From: Rhodopirellula sp. SM50
GTDB taxonomy: Bacteria > Planctomycetota > Planctomycetia > Pirellulales > Pirellulaceae
Assembly (NCBI RefSeq): GCF_002289565.1
Contig: NZ_NTFY01000060.1
Coordinates: 186,001-250,000 of the forward strand
DNA length: 64,000 bases
Direction: 5' to 3'
Both the position numbers and the translations under genes were made by a program. The notes under the pieces were generated by a model. The model saw only the letters and a program-made list of their open reading frames with translations, was not told the DNA's origin and made no database searches. Positions 62,453 to 64,000 of this stretch are shown in pieces. Within the stretch, counting starts at the first letter, position 1. Every line of letters begins with the position of its first letter.

Positions 62453-63178
62453 CTACAAAGGCTGGTTCAATTCGTTAGCTTGGGAGCCAGCGACTTTCAA
62501 AAAGGCAGTAAGCTCCGGAACTTCCGCTCTGAGTTCTGCGAGTATCAAATCCGTTATCGCCTCCGCCCCTTTTTGATTGAAGTGGGTGGTGTCGCCCTCT
62601 TTGAAATTGTAGGTCATGCTCTGCTGGCGGCCGATCTTGTTGTGGTGCGCAATACTGGCTCTGTGCAGATCGATGAATGGCAGGTTCAATTCCCCCGCCA
62701 CCGCTTCGGCGGCATTTGCGTAGTCAGTCAGCGTCCCCTGGTAGTTGTACTTTTCGTTTCTGATCAAGTTGGACACGATCTTCCCGTCAGCGCCGAAACT
62801 GCGACGGGTGACCGAACTGACAATCACCGCTTTGCCTCCAGACTTCCTGATGCGCTGCACGTACGATCTCAGGTGATCGCTGTAGACAGTCGTGTCATAT
62901 CGTTTCTGATCATTATGGCCGAACTGAATCAGAACGTAATCGGGTTTGAGCCTGACAAGCTCATCCAGCTTCTTTGACAGAGCTTGAAGCGTAGCCCCAT
63001 TCTTCGCGTAGTTGAGAATCTTTGCGCGACGATCAAACCGCTCCGCAAAGGCCGGCCCCCACCCGGATTGCACCGCGACGGTGGAATCTCCTATGAGGCC
63101 AACGACGACCGTTTCCTCCTGAGCCTGACAGACAGCCGAGCTCACTAGTAATAATGCGATTGCCAAGACGTTTTTCAT
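62453..63178 (-). CDS. SGNH hydrolase, rhamnogalacturonan acetylesterase-like
   Basis: 241 residues from ATG 63178, where the signal peptide MKNVLAIALLLVSSAVCQAQ starts. SGNH blocks: VVVGLIGDSTVAVQSGWG with nucleophile Ser, LNYAKNGATLQAL, DYVLIQFGHNDQKRYD, and the catalytic Asp/His pair in EGDTTHFNQKGAEAITDLI. The GDST, GHND and DxxHFN set is typical of rhamnogalacturonan acetylesterases (RhgT/CE12). Removes acetyl groups from pectin backbone outside the cytoplasm, which fits the pectate lyase and GH43 genes about 25 kb away. Confidence 0.92.
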   Translation of the reverse strand: MKNVLAIALLLVSSAVCQAQEETVVVGLIGDSTVAVQSGWGPAFAERFDRRAKILNYAKNGATLQALSKKLDELVRLKPDYVLIQFGHNDQKRYDTTVYSDHLRSYVQRIRKSGGKAVIVSSVTRRSFGADGKIVSNLIRNEKYNYQGTLTDYANAAEAVAGELNLPFIDLHRASIAHHNKIGRQQSMTYNFKEGDTTHFNQKGAEAITDLILAELRAEVPELTAFLKVAGSQANELNQPL

Positions 63179-63259
63179 ATCACTCTGATGTTGTTGCTCT
63201 GCGAATACACCACGGTGCTCTCGTCTTCCCCATGGGGGCACGCCAGCTGGATGTGGGTA

Positions 63260-63304
63260 GGGTTCTCATTCTGACTTCTTTCTCCGCCTCATTGTCGGAG
63301 ATGG
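63260..63304. repeat. 45-nt dispersed repeat, copy 2
   Basis: GGGTTCTCATTCTGACTTCT onward, 42 of 45 bases identical to 22051-22095, ending in a CTCCG-CGGAG hairpin. Lies between the SGNH hydrolase and sulfatase genes. Confidence 0.8.
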
Positions 63305-63371
63305 CTTCGAACAAGGTGACGGCTCTTTTCGATTGGTTAGAGTTACGGGGACTCATGTCTATTATCTTCAA

Positions 63372-64000
63372 TCAATAATCCCCGCCCTTGTCGCTGGCGT
63401 CGACGGAGGCTTTCCACTGTTCCCAGGCGGCGACCATGGCTTTGAGTTTCGCGGATTGAGCCGCGGCGTGATTGTTCTTTTCCCCCGGGTCATCCTTCAG
63501 GTTGTATAGTTCCCAGTCGCGCGAATTGACCTTGGCACAGTAGGCTTTCCAATCGCCGTCGTGCCAGGCGGCCTGGCCACGGATGTGAAATCCGAGGGGA
63601 CGCGGACGTGTCTCCATGCCGCCCTCCAGCAAGGGGACCAGGCTGACGCCATCGAGCGGGCGGTCGTCGGGCATGTCGACGCCGACGATGTCGAGGATGG
63701 TAGGAAAGTAATCGACGGTGCAAGTGGCTACGTCGCTGCGGGTCCCGGGCTTGATCTTAGCCGGCCACTCGAACAGGCCGGGCACGCGCACGCCGCCCTC
63801 GTACAGGCTTCGCTTGCGCCCTTTGAAGCGTCCCTGGCGGCCGGGAGCCTTGTCGCTACCCTCGGGGCCGTTGTCCGAAGTGAACGCGACCAGCGTGTTG
63901 TCGGCGATGCCGTGCTCCCTGAGACGGGCGCGCAGCTTGCCGACGGCCCGGTCGAGCGCGGTGACACAGCCGTAGTAATTGAGGTGGTATCCGTCCAGCT
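63372..64000 (-). CDS. sulfatase, 3' part (start outside window)
   Basis: The frame is open to the window edge, so about 209 C-terminal residues are visible. YYGCVTALDRAVGKLRARLR, NTLVAFTSDNGPEG (metal-binding Asp-Asn) and GRKRSLYEGGVRVPGLFEWP (substrate-site Arg/Lys loop) are canonical, followed by a complete C-terminal subdomain (YFPTILDIVGVDMPDDRPLD, WKAYCAKVNSRDWELYNLKD, AAAQSAKLKAMVAAWEQWKA). No breakage is seen, unlike several other sulfatases in this window. GC at third positions looks higher than in the neighbours. Confidence 0.93.
   Translation of the reverse strand, partial: LDGYHLNYYGCVTALDRAVGKLRARLREHGIADNTLVAFTSDNGPEGSDKAPGRQGRFKGRKRSLYEGGVRVPGLFEWPAKIKPGTRSDVATCTVDYFPTILDIVGVDMPDDRPLDGVSLVPLLEGGMETRPRPLGFHIRGQAAWHDGDWKAYCAKVNSRDWELYNLKDDPGEKNNHAAAQSAKLKAMVAAWEQWKASVDASDKGGDY

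Noticed and set aside
1-64000. CRISPR array or cas genes
   Set aside because: No regularly spaced direct repeats with unique spacers and no cas-like proteins were found.
1-64000. Classical insertion sequence or phage
   Set aside because: No transposase, integrase or phage structural gene is recognisable despite many breakpoints.

Overview
The window reads as a planctomycete chromosome, most likely a marine Pirellulaceae member (Rhodopirellula, Stieleria or a relative). The grounds are the family content: DUF1501, DUF1549/DUF1553, DUF1552 and DUF1592-type secreted proteins, the Pirellula-type haem-binding domain, many sulfatases, FAD_oxidored proteins, ECF sigma/FecR pairs and PQQ-like propellers. 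No phage, plasmid or rRNA genes are visible. The only RNA gene I can support is tRNA-Arg(TCG) at 7436-7509.

Layout. 1-4623: 3' part of a giant membrane-anchored protein of unknown function. 5168-6817: AspT/YidE-type transporter. 7436-7509: tRNA-Arg. 7997-16113: DUF1549 and DUF1501 genes, a decayed DMFase-like relic, and a 1521-residue dehydrogenase/cytochrome/LamG/DMFase-like fusion. 16495-22005: FAD/S-layer/golvesin protein, then a truncated sulfatase, a truncated DUF1080/dehydrogenase fusion and an oxidoreductase relic. 22469-30635: a FAD-EF-hand-sulfatase fusion behind one ECF/FecR pair, and a second ECF/FecR pair. 30975-34895: an ABC ATPase relic, a chimeric sulfatase/cytochrome ORF and two PQQ-like propellers. 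34974-35488: relics of a DUF1501 gene and a sialidase gene facing each other.

35536-50495 is the most coherent block, a long minus-strand operon: MDR dehydrogenase, rbsD, rbsB, a DUF2291 gene, rbsA, rbsC, a 67-codon ribokinase stump, four tandem DUF1593 (Sde182-type, nucleoside-hydrolase-like) secreted proteins, a pectate lyase and a GH43 enzyme. A divergent AraC-type regulator sits beside it at 50594. I infer that the secreted proteins attack furanosyl- or pectin-containing polymers, that a ribose-type ABC importer brings in the released pentose, and that RbsD interconverts its forms. The in-operon kinase is broken.

51847-64000 holds a GH127 pseudogene, a sulfatase stump, a type-B carboxylesterase, a DUF1592 cytochrome protein, a 989-bp hairpin-bounded element carrying a GxxExxY nuclease-fold gene, a DUF1552 protein, a cupin-like protein, a rhamnogalacturonan-acetylesterase-like hydrolase and the 3' part of a sulfatase.

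Two patterns stand out. First, about sixteen truncated, fused or frameshifted gene pieces lie in the window, most of them from secreted-enzyme families, and several break at or near short palindromic repeats. Second, the GxxExxY element has two paired-arm hairpin ends, one of which now encodes the start codon and half the signal peptide of the neighbouring DUF1592 gene. All family assignments come from reading the sequence; no searches were run.
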